From NCBI GenBank assembly GCA_026393275.1, contig JAPLAM010000040.1, forward strand, positions 1 through 64,000: a stretch of 64,000 bases of DNA. The letters are read 5' to 3'. Numbering within the stretch: position 1 is the stretch's first letter; every line of letters starts with the position of its first letter. Both the position numbers and the translations under genes were made by a program. The notes under the pieces are model-generated. The model was not told where the DNA came from and ran no database searches. It worked only from the letters and a program-made list of their open reading frames with translations. Of the stretch, positions 47,839-55,790 are shown in pieces. The DNA comes from Arthrobacter sp. (lineage in GTDB: Bacteria > Actinomycetota > Actinomycetes > Actinomycetales > Micrococcaceae).

Positions 47839-48868
47839 GTTCGGACTCCTCGCGCCAGTTGGCGGCCTGGGCCTGCAGGGCAGGGGTGGTTTCCTGGAAG
47901 ACCAGGTCAAACATCTCGGCTCCGGGGCGGGAGCCGAGGGCCTGGATGCCGGCACGGATGTGTTCCTCTTCGGCCTCGGCGGCGGCGATGGCCTCGGCGA
48001 AGAACGCCTCGTCCGCGATCCCGTCCGCCAGCAGCCGCTGCCGCAGGCGCTCCAGCGGGTCCTCGCCGGCGTCGTTGCGCTCCTCGTCGAGCGAGCGGTA
48101 GCGGCCGGGGTCATCGGAGGTGGAGTGCGGGCCGCGGCGGTAGGTCATGGCCTCGATCAGCACCGGGCCGTTGCCGCGGCGGGCGTGCGCGAAGGCGCGG
48201 CGCGTGGCTTCGACGACGGCGACGACGTCGTTGCCGTCGATCTGCAGGGCCGGCATGCCGTAGCCGGCGGCGCGGGCGGCAACCGAGCCGCCGGCCACCT
48301 GGCGTTCGGTGGGCACGGAGATGGCCCAGCCGTTGTTCTGCACGAAGAAGACCACCGGCGCCTTCATCACGGCGGCGAAGTTCATGGCCTCGTGGACATC
48401 GCCCTGCGAGGAGGCTCCGTCGCCAAAGTAGGTGAGGGCGACCCCGTCCTTCTGCTCCAGGGTCTGGCCGTGGGCCCAGCCGACGGCGTGCAGCACGGAG
48501 CCGGCGACGACGGCCTGGATCGGGGCGAGGCGGGACTTCACCGGATCGTAGAGGCCGCCGTGCCAGGTGGCCTTGTGGGTGGACATGTAGCCCACCATGT
48601 CCACGCCCATGGTCCGGGCGACGCCCATTTCCCGATACGTGGGGAAGACGAAGTCGCGGGTGGTGTCCACGGCGTAGCCGCTGCCCACCTGCGCCGCCTC
48701 CTGGCCGAGTTCCGGGGCGTAGCCGGGGATGATTCCCTGCCGCTGCCAGGCGATCGCGGAGCGGTCGAGGTGACGGACCGCAACCATCAGCGAGTACAGT
48801 TCGCGGAGCTGGGCGGAGGTGAGCGGTCCGGCGTCGTCATCGGGGACCGCGAGGGGAAGTGTGTCCAT
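47831..48868 (-). CDS. 2-oxoacid dehydrogenase E1 component, alpha subunit
   Basis: This 345-residue thiamine-diphosphate subunit has the cofactor motif GDGASSQGDVHEAMNFAAV...NN and the phosphorylation-loop-like region YRRGPHSTSDDP. The sequence is closest in style to branched-chain 2-oxoacid and acetoin E1-alpha. The start is ATG 48868, 7 nt after a -10 element. It is the first gene of the four-gene operon E1-alpha, E1-beta, lipoyl domain, hydrolase; no E3 (lipoamide dehydrogenase) is in the operon. Confidence 0.92.
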   Translation of the reverse strand: MDTLPLAVPDDDAGPLTSAQLRELYSLMVAVRHLDRSAIAWQRQGIIPGYAPELGQEAAQVGSGYAVDTTRDFVFPTYREMGVARTMGVDMVGYMSTHKATWHGGLYDPVKSRLAPIQAVVAGSVLHAVGWAHGQTLEQKDGVALTYFGDGASSQGDVHEAMNFAAVMKAPVVFFVQNNGWAISVPTERQVAGGSVAARAAGYGMPALQIDGNDVVAVVEATRRAFAHARRGNGPVLIEAMTYRRGPHSTSDDPGRYRSLDEERNDAGEDPLERLRQRLLADGIADEAFFAEAIAAAEAEEEHIRAGIQALGSRPGAEMFDLVFQETTPALQAQAANWREESEHV

Positions 48869-48875
48869 GCCTGTG

Positions 48876-48881
48876 ACCCTA
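48876..48881 (-). promoter_or_regulatory. -10 element of the 2-oxoacid dehydrogenase operon
   Basis: On the minus strand TAGGGT is followed by 7 nt and ATG 48868. A further weak candidate (TTGTCA with GCATAG, near 48925-48970) lies upstream. Confidence 0.4.
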
Positions 48882-48996
48882 GTCACCCGCAAGGCGCTGG
48901 GCAATCAGCTCAGGTATTGGTGATCAGGCTGCGCAATTACCTATGCCGAGTCGCTTCACGGGGTGACAATTTGTACGTCGGGTGTAGGTAGTGGCG

Positions 48997-50391
48997 CTAC
49001 TTGCGCCCAGCGGCGTCGGCAGGGCGGCGGGAGCGGGTGAGGCGCGCACCGATCCAGCACGCGGCGGCGATGCCGGCGATCAGCGCCAGGGTGCCGAAGA
49101 GCTGCTTGCTGCTCTCCGGGCTGCTGAAGCCGACGGCGAAAATCAGTGCCAGGAGCAACAGGCCGAAGATGGTCAGCCCGGGGAAGCCCTTCATCCGCAA
49201 CGGCAGGGGAGTGTCGTCGCGGTCGGCCCGGCGGCGGAGGATCAGCTGGGACACCAGGGCCGATCCCCACACCACGAGGCAGGTGGAACCGACCAGCTGG
49301 AACAGCGCCGGCAGCACCCGGTCCGGGAAAAGCAGCTCCAGCACGGCGGCCAGGAAGCCGAAGGCCACCGAGACGCCGACGGCGACCACGGGAACCCGGG
49401 CCGCATTGAGCATCGAGAGGATCCGCGGGGCCTCGCCACGCACGGACAGGGAAAACACCATCCGTGAAGCGCCGTAGAGGTTGGCGTTCAGGGCCGAGAG
49501 CAGTGCGACGACGGCGACCAGGGTGATGGCGGTGCCCGCCCCCGGAATCCGGGCCGCGTCCAGGACGCCCGCGAACGGCGACTTGAGGGCCGCCGACGTC
49601 GACGGGAGGATCGCGGCGATGACGAACACGGAGCCGATGTAGAACACCAGGATTCGCCAGACGACGGTCCGGATGGCCAGCCCCACGCTGTGTTCCGGGT
49701 TTTCGGTCTCGGCGGCCGCCACGCTGACGATTTCGGTGCCGCCGAAGGCGAAGATCACGACGAACAGCGCGGTGGCGATGCCGCCCAGGCCCGCCGGGGC
49801 GAAGTTCGAGGTGATGTTGCCCAGCCCGGGGGAGGCGACGTCGGGGAGCCAGCCCAGCAGCAGCGCGACGCCGACGGCCAGGAACAGCAGGATGGCCACG
49901 ACCTTGAGGATGGCGAACCAGAACTCGAACTCGCCGAAGTTCTTCACCCCGGCCAGGTTGATGGCCGTGAAGGCGGCCATGAAGATCAGCGACAGCCCCC
50001 AGACCGGGATCACGGGCCAGACGGTAAACAGCAGCGCCGACGCGCCGAGGGCTTCGGCCGCGATGACCACCACGAGCTGCAACCACCAGAGCCAGCCCAC
50101 GGTGGCGCCCGCGGTCTTTCCCATGGCCTTTTGTGCGTACACGGAGAACGCGCCGCTGTTCGGGTTGGCGGCGGCCATCTCGCCGAGGGCCCACATGACC
50201 AGGATGATCAGGGTTCCGGCCACCAAGTAGGAAATCAGGACGGCCGGGCCGGCCGCCTGGATGCCGGCCCCCGATCCAAGGAAAAGGCCGGCGCCGATGG
50301 CGCTGCCGAGTCCCATCATGGTGAGCTGGCGGGGCTTCATGCTGTGGCCGAGTTTCAGGGCCGGGCGCTCCGCGGCGGACTTCGTTGTCAT
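48997..50391 (-). CDS. Amino-acid permease (APC superfamily)
   Basis: This 464-residue, 12-helix transporter of the amino-acid transporter (GABA/aromatic/proline permease) type has the motif GLGSAIGAGLFLGSG in helix 1 and FGGTEIVSVAAAETENP in helix 6. AAGAAGG precedes ATG 50391. It is divergent from an Lrp-type regulator with a perfect palindrome between them, suggesting amino-acid-responsive control of uptake. Confidence 0.92.
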   Translation of the reverse strand: MTTKSAAERPALKLGHSMKPRQLTMMGLGSAIGAGLFLGSGAGIQAAGPAVLISYLVAGTLIILVMWALGEMAAANPNSGAFSVYAQKAMGKTAGATVGWLWWLQLVVVIAAEALGASALLFTVWPVIPVWGLSLIFMAAFTAINLAGVKNFGEFEFWFAILKVVAILLFLAVGVALLLGWLPDVASPGLGNITSNFAPAGLGGIATALFVVIFAFGGTEIVSVAAAETENPEHSVGLAIRTVVWRILVFYIGSVFVIAAILPSTSAALKSPFAGVLDAARIPGAGTAITLVAVVALLSALNANLYGASRMVFSLSVRGEAPRILSMLNAARVPVVAVGVSVAFGFLAAVLELLFPDRVLPALFQLVGSTCLVVWGSALVSQLILRRRADRDDTPLPLRMKGFPGLTIFGLLLLALIFAVGFSSPESSKQLFGTLALIAGIAAACWIGARLTRSRRPADAAGRK

Positions 50392-50510
50392 GCTGGCGAA
50401 CCTTCTTAGCTGGTGGCGGCGTCCTTTTGGGACCATACGAATTTACCGCCCCGGGAGGGCCGTTCCGCACGGACGGCGTGAGAGCATGGTTGCAGTCTGT
50501 TGAACCATTG

Positions 50511-50533
50511 GCACAAATCGCGACGATTTGTGC
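50511..50533. promoter_or_regulatory. Perfect 10-3-10 palindrome between permease and Lrp gene
   Basis: GCACAAATCG-CGA-CGATTTGTGC is an exact inverted repeat. It is flanked by direct repeats CTGTTGAA at 50497-50504 and 50533-50540. It lies 29 bp before the Lrp start and 120 bp before the permease start, the expected place for Lrp/AsnC autoregulation and control of the divergent gene. Confidence 0.8.
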
Positions 50534-50562
50534 TGTTGAAATCCTGAAGGCAAGGAAACTAC

Positions 50563-51036
50563 GTGAACGTCGACCCGCTGGACGCGAAGATTGTCCGATT
50601 CTTCACGGATTCTCCGCGGGCCTCCGTCCTGGAGGCATCCCGGGTGCTGAAGGTGGCCCGCGCCACCGTGCAGTCACGGCTGGACCGGATGCAGGACAGC
50701 GGCGTCATCGGTTCCTGGGTCCCGCAGCCGGACCCGGCCCACTTCGGCTATCCGGTGGTGGCGTTCTGCTCGCTGACCATCAACCAGGACCTGGGGCACG
50801 ACGCCGTCGTCGAGGCGCTCGCGCGGATCCCCGAACTGATCGAGATCCACACGGTCTCCGGGAGCTCGGACCTGATGGCGCGCATCGCGGCGCGCTCCAA
50901 CTCTGACCTGCAGCGCGTGCTTGACGCCATGATTGCCACGAAAACGGTGCTGCGCTCGTCCTCAGTGATCGTGCTGAACACCCATTTCCAGGGCCGGACC
51001 CTGCCGCTGCTGGAAGCCGCCGCCCGCGGCCGCTAG
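50563..51036 (+). CDS. Lrp/AsnC family transcriptional regulator
   Basis: This 157-residue regulator has an N-terminal winged helix (LDAKIVRFFTDSPRASVLEASR, then RATVQSRLDRMQDSGVI) and a C-terminal RAM ligand-binding domain (about residues 70-150). Such proteins assemble as octamers and sense amino acids. GTG 50563 has AAGGA upstream. The probable target is the divergent permease, through the palindrome at 50511. Confidence 0.92.
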   Translation: MNVDPLDAKIVRFFTDSPRASVLEASRVLKVARATVQSRLDRMQDSGVIGSWVPQPDPAHFGYPVVAFCSLTINQDLGHDAVVEALARIPELIEIHTVSGSSDLMARIAARSNSDLQRVLDAMIATKTVLRSSSVIVLNTHFQGRTLPLLEAAARGR

Positions 51037-51057
51037 GTCAAGCCGCGGCCCGCGGGG

Positions 51058-51684
51058 CTACAGCACGCTGAGGTTCCCGGGCAGGCCGGAGCGGCCGGTA
51101 AGCAGGAGCAGCAGGTCCCCCGCTGCGGGCAGGTGCGCGCCGATTGTCGCCGCGAGTTCCAAGGACGCCGCCACCGCGGGGCCGAGCGGGGCGGGCGCCG
51201 GGAGGTCCAGTGCGCGGGCCAGGTCCAGGCTGTGCACGGCCAGCTCGAAGGTCCGCGTCGGCAGGTAGTCGATCAGCGCCATCGCACCCGCCGGGGTGGC
51301 CACCGCCGCGTCATCCGGGGTGTCGCGGAGCAGCGTGCTGACCCGCCGGACGAGGTCCTTCACGGCCGCCGCCGGATCAGCTCCCAGAGCCTCGCCCGCC
51401 TCCCGGCCGCGCTGGGCGATCACGTCCGGCGCCATGGAGTTCCGGACGGCCAGGAAGTAAGCAGTCGGGCTGTCCACGCGTTCCCCGGTGGCCGGCGTCG
51501 AGAGGTAGGTCCCCACCGTACTCAGGGCCCGGCTGGCGTGGCCGGTGAGCCCGCGCACGTCCCATTCGCCCAGTGCCGGCTTCGACCAGGCGCGCTCCGG
51601 CACCTGTTCCACCAGCTCCAGGAAGGCACGGGCGGCCCCGAGGTAGCAGGCCCTGATTGTTTCGCTGTCCGTTGCGCCGTCCAT
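51058..51684 (-). CDS. Maleylpyruvate isomerase-type (DinB-like, mycothiol-dependent family) protein
   Basis: This 208-residue helical-bundle protein of the MDMPI_N/DinB superfamily has WDVRGLTGHASRAL and FELAVHSLDLARAL, the latter supplying metal-binding histidines. Family members use mycothiol or bind a divalent metal; many are of unknown substrate. The C-terminal part (about 160-208) is Leu/Ala/Gly-rich and weakly conserved. It is convergent with the Lrp gene. Confidence 0.8.
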   Translation of the reverse strand: MDGATDSETIRACYLGAARAFLELVEQVPERAWSKPALGEWDVRGLTGHASRALSTVGTYLSTPATGERVDSPTAYFLAVRNSMAPDVIAQRGREAGEALGADPAAAVKDLVRRVSTLLRDTPDDAAVATPAGAMALIDYLPTRTFELAVHSLDLARALDLPAPAPLGPAVAASLELAATIGAHLPAAGDLLLLLTGRSGLPGNLSVL

Positions 51685-51723
51685 GCCGCCGATTAATACA
51701 GCAGCGGACTCGGGCTTTCAACC

Positions 51724-51787
51724 ACGGGCCGCACAGCCCCGGCCGCGCGGGCGCCGCCACACGGGCTGCACAACCCCGGCTGCGCGG
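51724..51787. repeat. Two imperfect 27-bp repeats upstream of nrtR
   Basis: The segment starting ACGGGC at 51724 recurs at 51761 (37-bp period), differing by a few transitions (C/T and G/A). It lies in the 301-bp gap between the MDMPI-type gene and nrtR; the rest of that gap holds the NrtR palindrome and no gene. Confidence 0.6.
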
Positions 51788-51830
51788 GCTGGAGTGACAC
51801 ATTTCCCTAATGGGCGATCGGGTCGTAGAA

Positions 51831-51859
51831 TTAGTTCTAGTCAATTTGACTATAACTAA
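51831..51859 (+). promoter_or_regulatory. 29-bp palindrome, probable NrtR operator
   Basis: The core TAGTCAA-T-TTGACTA (51838-51852) is a perfect inverted repeat, extended by outer arms TTAGTT (51831-51836) and AACTAA (51854-51859), with only one mismatched pair. A -10-like TAGAAT (51826-51831) abuts it. Position upstream of nrtR-nadABC fits autoregulation by NrtR. Confidence 0.75.
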
Positions 51860-51985
51860 CCGGCGGTAGGGCCGGAATCGTCCGGGCGGTCCGCAGAGGC
51901 CGCTCCGGACCCCGGAAAGCGGGGGTCGATCACCGTCTACACCTCACCAGGCAACGTCTCGGAGCGCCAGCTCGCGCCGCCGTCG

Positions 51986-52645
51986 TTGGCTATTTCCACC
52001 GTGATCTTCGCGTTGCGCCCGAGCGAGAGCTCCGGCCGCCCTACGCTGTGGATCCCGCTGGTGCGCCGGATCAGGGCGCCTTTCAAAAGTCTGTGGGCCC
52101 TCCCCGGCGGCCCGCTGACACATTCGGAGTCGCTGCAGGACGCCGCTTCCCGGAACCTGCGCGAGACCACCGGGCTGGCGCCGAGCTACCTTGAGCAGCT
52201 CTACGCGTTCGGCGGCCTTCACCGCTCACCCACCCAGCGCATCGTGTCGATCGTCTACTGGGCGCTGGTCCAGCCCACCGAAGCCGCGCTCGCCGACGAA
52301 TCCGAAAACGTCCGCTGGTTCCGGGCCGACCGGCTTGGCGAACTGGCCTTCGACCACAAATCGATCATCGACTACGCGCTCTGGCGGCTGCGGAACAAGA
52401 TGGCCTACGGCTCGATCGCCTACCACCTGCTCGGCGAGTACTTCACGCTCGCCCAGGTCCGGGAAGTCTATGAGGCGGTCCTGGACCGCGAGCTTGACCC
52501 GGCCAACTTCCGGCGCCAGATCAAGGCCACCCCGGAAATCGAAGAAACCGACGACTACCTCCAGGGCGGCAAGCACCGCCCGCCCCGCCTCTACCGCTTT
52601 ACCGGCCGCCCCGGCCTCGATCCAGATAACAGGAGCACACCATGA
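51986..52645 (+). CDS. nrtR: NrtR, Nudix-related repressor of NAD biosynthesis
   Basis: This 219-residue protein (from TTG 51986) has an N-terminal Nudix-like domain (about 1-130) and a C-terminal winged helix (about 135-215, AQVREVYEAVL). The Nudix box GX5EX7REUXEEXGU is degenerate: REUXEE reads RNLRET, so catalytic acids are lost, as expected for an ADP-ribose-sensing regulator. The start is doubtful: the frame is open back to 51860 and reads a plausible N-terminus but contains no ATG or GTG there. It overlaps nadA (ATGA). Confidence 0.85.
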   Translation: MAISTVIFALRPSESSGRPTLWIPLVRRIRAPFKSLWALPGGPLTHSESLQDAASRNLRETTGLAPSYLEQLYAFGGLHRSPTQRIVSIVYWALVQPTEAALADESENVRWFRADRLGELAFDHKSIIDYALWRLRNKMAYGSIAYHLLGEYFTLAQVREVYEAVLDRELDPANFRRQIKATPEIEETDDYLQGGKHRPPRLYRFTGRPGLDPDNRSTP

Positions 52646-53952
52646 GCAGCGTCAACACGGCGATCCAGCTGATCACGCGCGAGCAGGCCGACGGCAGCGC
52701 CAACGGCGGGGCAACAGCTTCCACCTGCAGCCCGGCCCTCGCCCGCGGCCCCTGGGACTTCGACTCCGCCGAGGCCCGTGCCGGCGTGCCGGCGTACGGG
52801 CCCGGCGCGTCCATGGCGGACAGCGCGCCGCGGTCGACGCCCCGGCAGGGCCAGCTGCCGGAGGAATACCGCCTGGCCGGCGACGCCGAACTGGACGCAA
52901 GGATCCGGGCCGCCAAGGCGGCGCTGGGCGACCGGGCCGTCATCCTGGGCCACTTCTACCAGCGCGACGAGGTGGTCGAATACGCCGACTTCGTGGGGGA
53001 CTCCTTCCAGCTCGCCAACGCCGCCCTGACCCGGCCGGATGCCGAGGCCATCGTCTTCTGCGGCGTGCACTTCATGGCCGAAACCGCGGATATCCTCTCC
53101 GGCCCGGAGCAGGCCGTGATCCTGCCCAACCTGGCCGCCGGGTGCTCGATGGCGGACATGGCTGACATAGATTCGGTCACCGAATGCTGGGAGCAGCTGG
53201 AGGAACTCTTCGGCACCGAGCCCGACGCCGACGGCCGGGTCCCGGTCATTCCGGTCACCTACATGAACTCCTCGGCCGCGCTGAAAGGCTTCTGCGGCGA
53301 GCACGGCGGGATCGTCTGCACGTCCTCGAACGCCGCCACCGTGCTGGAGTGGGCTTTCGAACGGGGCCAGCGGGTGCTGTTCTTCCCCGACCAGCACCTC
53401 GGCCGCAACACCGCCAAAGCCATGGGCGTGCCGCTGGAACAGATGCCGCTGTGGAACCCGCGCAAGGAATTCGGCGGCAATGACGGGCAGGCCCTGCAGG
53501 ACTCCCGCGTGATCCTCTGGCACGGCTTCTGCTCCGTGCACAAACGCTTCAACGTGGCCCAGATCGAAAAGGCCCGCGCCGAGTTCCCCGGCGTCCAGGT
53601 GATCGTGCACCCCGAGTGCCCCATGGAGGTGGTGGACGCCGCGGATTCGGCCGGTTCCACCGATTTCATCCGGAAGGCCATTGCCGCCGCCACCGAGCCC
53701 ACCACGTTCGCGGTCGGCACCGAGATCAACCTGGTCAACCGGCTGGCCGCGGAATACCCGCAGCACACCATCTTCTGCCTGGACCCGGTGATCTGCCCCT
53801 GCTCCACGATGTACCGCATCCACCCCGGCTACCTCGCCTGGGTGCTGGAGGCACTCGTCCGCGGCGAGGTGGTCAACCGCATCACGGTGGCGGACGACGT
53901 CGCGGCCCCCGCCCGCGTCGCGCTGGAACGCATGCTGGCGGCGCGGCCATGA
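52642..53952 (+). CDS. nadA: Quinolinate synthase
   Basis: This 436-residue [4Fe-4S] enzyme condenses iminoaspartate with dihydroxyacetone phosphate to quinolinate. Cluster cysteines are in FCGVHFMAET, HPECPMEV and ICPCSTMY. Other motifs are ILGHFYQRDEVV and DQHLGRNTA. The first about 75 residues are a variable extension. It overlaps nrtR and nadB by four bases each, making a tightly coupled operon. Confidence 0.96.
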   Translation: MSSVNTAIQLITREQADGSANGGATASTCSPALARGPWDFDSAEARAGVPAYGPGASMADSAPRSTPRQGQLPEEYRLAGDAELDARIRAAKAALGDRAVILGHFYQRDEVVEYADFVGDSFQLANAALTRPDAEAIVFCGVHFMAETADILSGPEQAVILPNLAAGCSMADMADIDSVTECWEQLEELFGTEPDADGRVPVIPVTYMNSSAALKGFCGEHGGIVCTSSNAATVLEWAFERGQRVLFFPDQHLGRNTAKAMGVPLEQMPLWNPRKEFGGNDGQALQDSRVILWHGFCSVHKRFNVAQIEKARAEFPGVQVIVHPECPMEVVDAADSAGSTDFIRKAIAAATEPTTFAVGTEINLVNRLAAEYPQHTIFCLDPVICPCSTMYRIHPGYLAWVLEALVRGEVVNRITVADDVAAPARVALERMLAARP

Positions 53953-55790
53953 CCAGGCGACTCGTCGTCGTCGGCAGCGGGATCGCCGGGCTGTACGCGG
54001 CGTTGCTCGCCTCCGAGGCATCACCGGCCGCCGAAGTGGTGCTGTTGACCAAGGGCATGCTCGAGGAGAGCAACACGTTCTACGCCCAGGGCGGGGTGTC
54101 CGCCGTGCTGGCGCCGGCCGAGGCCGCCCCGGGCGACTCCGTCGCGGCGCACATCGCCGACACCCTCGCCGCCGGGGCTGGGCACAACAACCCCGACGCC
54201 GTGCGCATCCTGTGCACCGAGGCCGTCCAGGACATTGCCGGGCTGCGCCGCTTCGGCGTGCGCTTCGACGTCGGTGCCGACGGCGGGCCCGCCCTGGGAC
54301 TCGAAGCCGCGCATTCCGCCGCCCGCATCCTGCACGCCGGCGGCGACGCGACCGGCGCCTGCATCGCCCGCGGGCTCACGGCCGCGGTGCTGGGCCGCGC
54401 CGGCGAGGGCAGGCTGCGGGTCGATACCGGTGCCTTCGTGACCGAATTGCTGACCGGAAGCCGCCACCCTGCCTCACACGCCACCCCGGGCGCCGTCACC
54501 GGGGTCGCCTACCTCGCCGGCGGAGCACTGAGGCAGTTGGACGCCGACGCCGTGCTGCTCGCCACCGGCGGGGCCGGGCGGCTGTTCGCCCGGACCAGCA
54601 ACCCCTCCGTCGCCACCGCCGACGGCCTCGCCCTGGCTTGGCGCGCCGGGGCCGCCGTCCGCGACCTGGAATTCTTCCAGTTCCACCCCACCACGCTCGC
54701 CGCGGCCGAAGCGCCCGGCGGCCCGCTCGCGCTGCTGATCTCCGAGGCGGTCCGCGGCGAGGGCGCCGTCCTGCTGGACGCTGCCGGCCACCGGTTCATG
54801 CCCGACTACCACCCGGACGCGGAGCTGGCCCCGCGGGACGTCGTCTCCCGCAGCATCGCGCTGCACCTGGCGGCCAAGGGGCTGCCGGCGGACAGCCCCG
54901 TGTACCTCGACGCCCGCGGCATCGAAACCCGCCGCGGGAACGGCTTCCTGGCCCGGCGGTTCCCCACGATCACCGCCCGGACGCGCGCCGCCGGCTACGA
55001 CTGGACCGCCGAGCCCCTGCCGGTGTCTCCGGCCGCGCACTACTGGATGGGCGGGGTCGCCACCGATCTGAGCGGACGCACCTCGGTGCCGGGCCTCTAC
55101 GCCGCAGGGGAGGTGGCGTGCACCGGCGTCCAGGGCGCCAACCGGCTGGCTAGCAATTCGCTGCTCGAAGGGTTGGTCTTCGGGCGGCGGGCGGTGGAGG
55201 ACTTCCTGAGTCTTGAACCGTCGCACGACGGCACTGCTCCGCGTGCTCCCCACGATCGCCCTAACCTCGCAAGCTCGGCCAGGGAACCCGGATCGTGTGG
55301 GCCCACGGCCGCGGGCGGCCTCGCCTTGACGCACGCTTCCGCAGTACCGTCGCGCGACTGTGCCGGGGATGGAACCACCCCGGCGGCGCCCGATGGTGCT
55401 GAGGAGACTGTGCCTGATCCGGGGTCGTTCAGTAGGGAGGGGCTGGGGCGGTTGATGACTAGTGCCGCTGGGGTGTTGCGCAGCGGGGAGCAGTTGGGGG
55501 AGGCCGAGGCTACCCTTGCGGCCTGGGGCGCCGTCGTCCGGCCGGAGACCGTTACGGACGCCGCCGACCCGCGCGAGCACGAGGACCGCAACCTGCTGTT
55601 GGCCGCTCGCCTGCTCGTGGAAGCCGCCCGTAACCGGAAGGTATCGCTGGGCGCCCACTTCCGGACCGACCCGGCCCCCGGCGCCACCCTGTCCGCGGTA
55701 CTGGCTGCCCCTGCCCGCGCCACCCCGGCCGGGACGCACAGCCGCCGGGCCGCCGCCGTATTCCGCACGAAACAAAGGATCTCGTCATGA
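53949..55790 (+). CDS. nadB: L-aspartate oxidase
   Basis: This 613-residue FAD enzyme oxidises L-aspartate to iminoaspartate for NadA. The FAD motif VVGSGIAGLYAAL is at the N-terminus. The succinate-dehydrogenase-like features SNTFYAQGGVSAV, EFFQFHPTT and GLYAAGEVACTGVQGANRLASNSLLE are present. It is about 70 residues longer than usual: residues about 420-495 are a Pro/Ser/Ala/Gly-rich insert of low conservation between the catalytic part and the C-terminal helical domain. The DNA of this insert contains a REP-like element. It remains in frame, so the enzyme may still be active. Confidence 0.93.
   Translation: MTRRLVVVGSGIAGLYAALLASEASPAAEVVLLTKGMLEESNTFYAQGGVSAVLAPAEAAPGDSVAAHIADTLAAGAGHNNPDAVRILCTEAVQDIAGLRRFGVRFDVGADGGPALGLEAAHSAARILHAGGDATGACIARGLTAAVLGRAGEGRLRVDTGAFVTELLTGSRHPASHATPGAVTGVAYLAGGALRQLDADAVLLATGGAGRLFARTSNPSVATADGLALAWRAGAAVRDLEFFQFHPTTLAAAEAPGGPLALLISEAVRGEGAVLLDAAGHRFMPDYHPDAELAPRDVVSRSIALHLAAKGLPADSPVYLDARGIETRRGNGFLARRFPTITARTRAAGYDWTAEPLPVSPAAHYWMGGVATDLSGRTSVPGLYAAGEVACTGVQGANRLASNSLLEGLVFGRRAVEDFLSLEPSHDGTAPRAPHDRPNLASSAREPGSCGPTAAGGLALTHASAVPSRDCAGDGTTPAAPDGAEETVPDPGSFSREGLGRLMTSAAGVLRSGEQLGEAEATLAAWGAVVRPETVTDAADPREHEDRNLLLAARLLVEAARNRKVSLGAHFRTDPAPGATLSAVLAAPARATPAGTHSRRAAAVFRTKQRISS
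55248..55306 (+). repeat. REP-like element inside nadB
   Basis: Relative to CCCCAC (0), the words CCCT (+11), CTCGC (+18), GCT (+25) and the exact 12-mer GTGTGGGCCCAC (+47) recur in the same order as in the pncB-clpS spacer (0, +11, +18, +26, +49). It sits within the poorly conserved insert of NadB and keeps the frame open. Confidence 0.65.
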
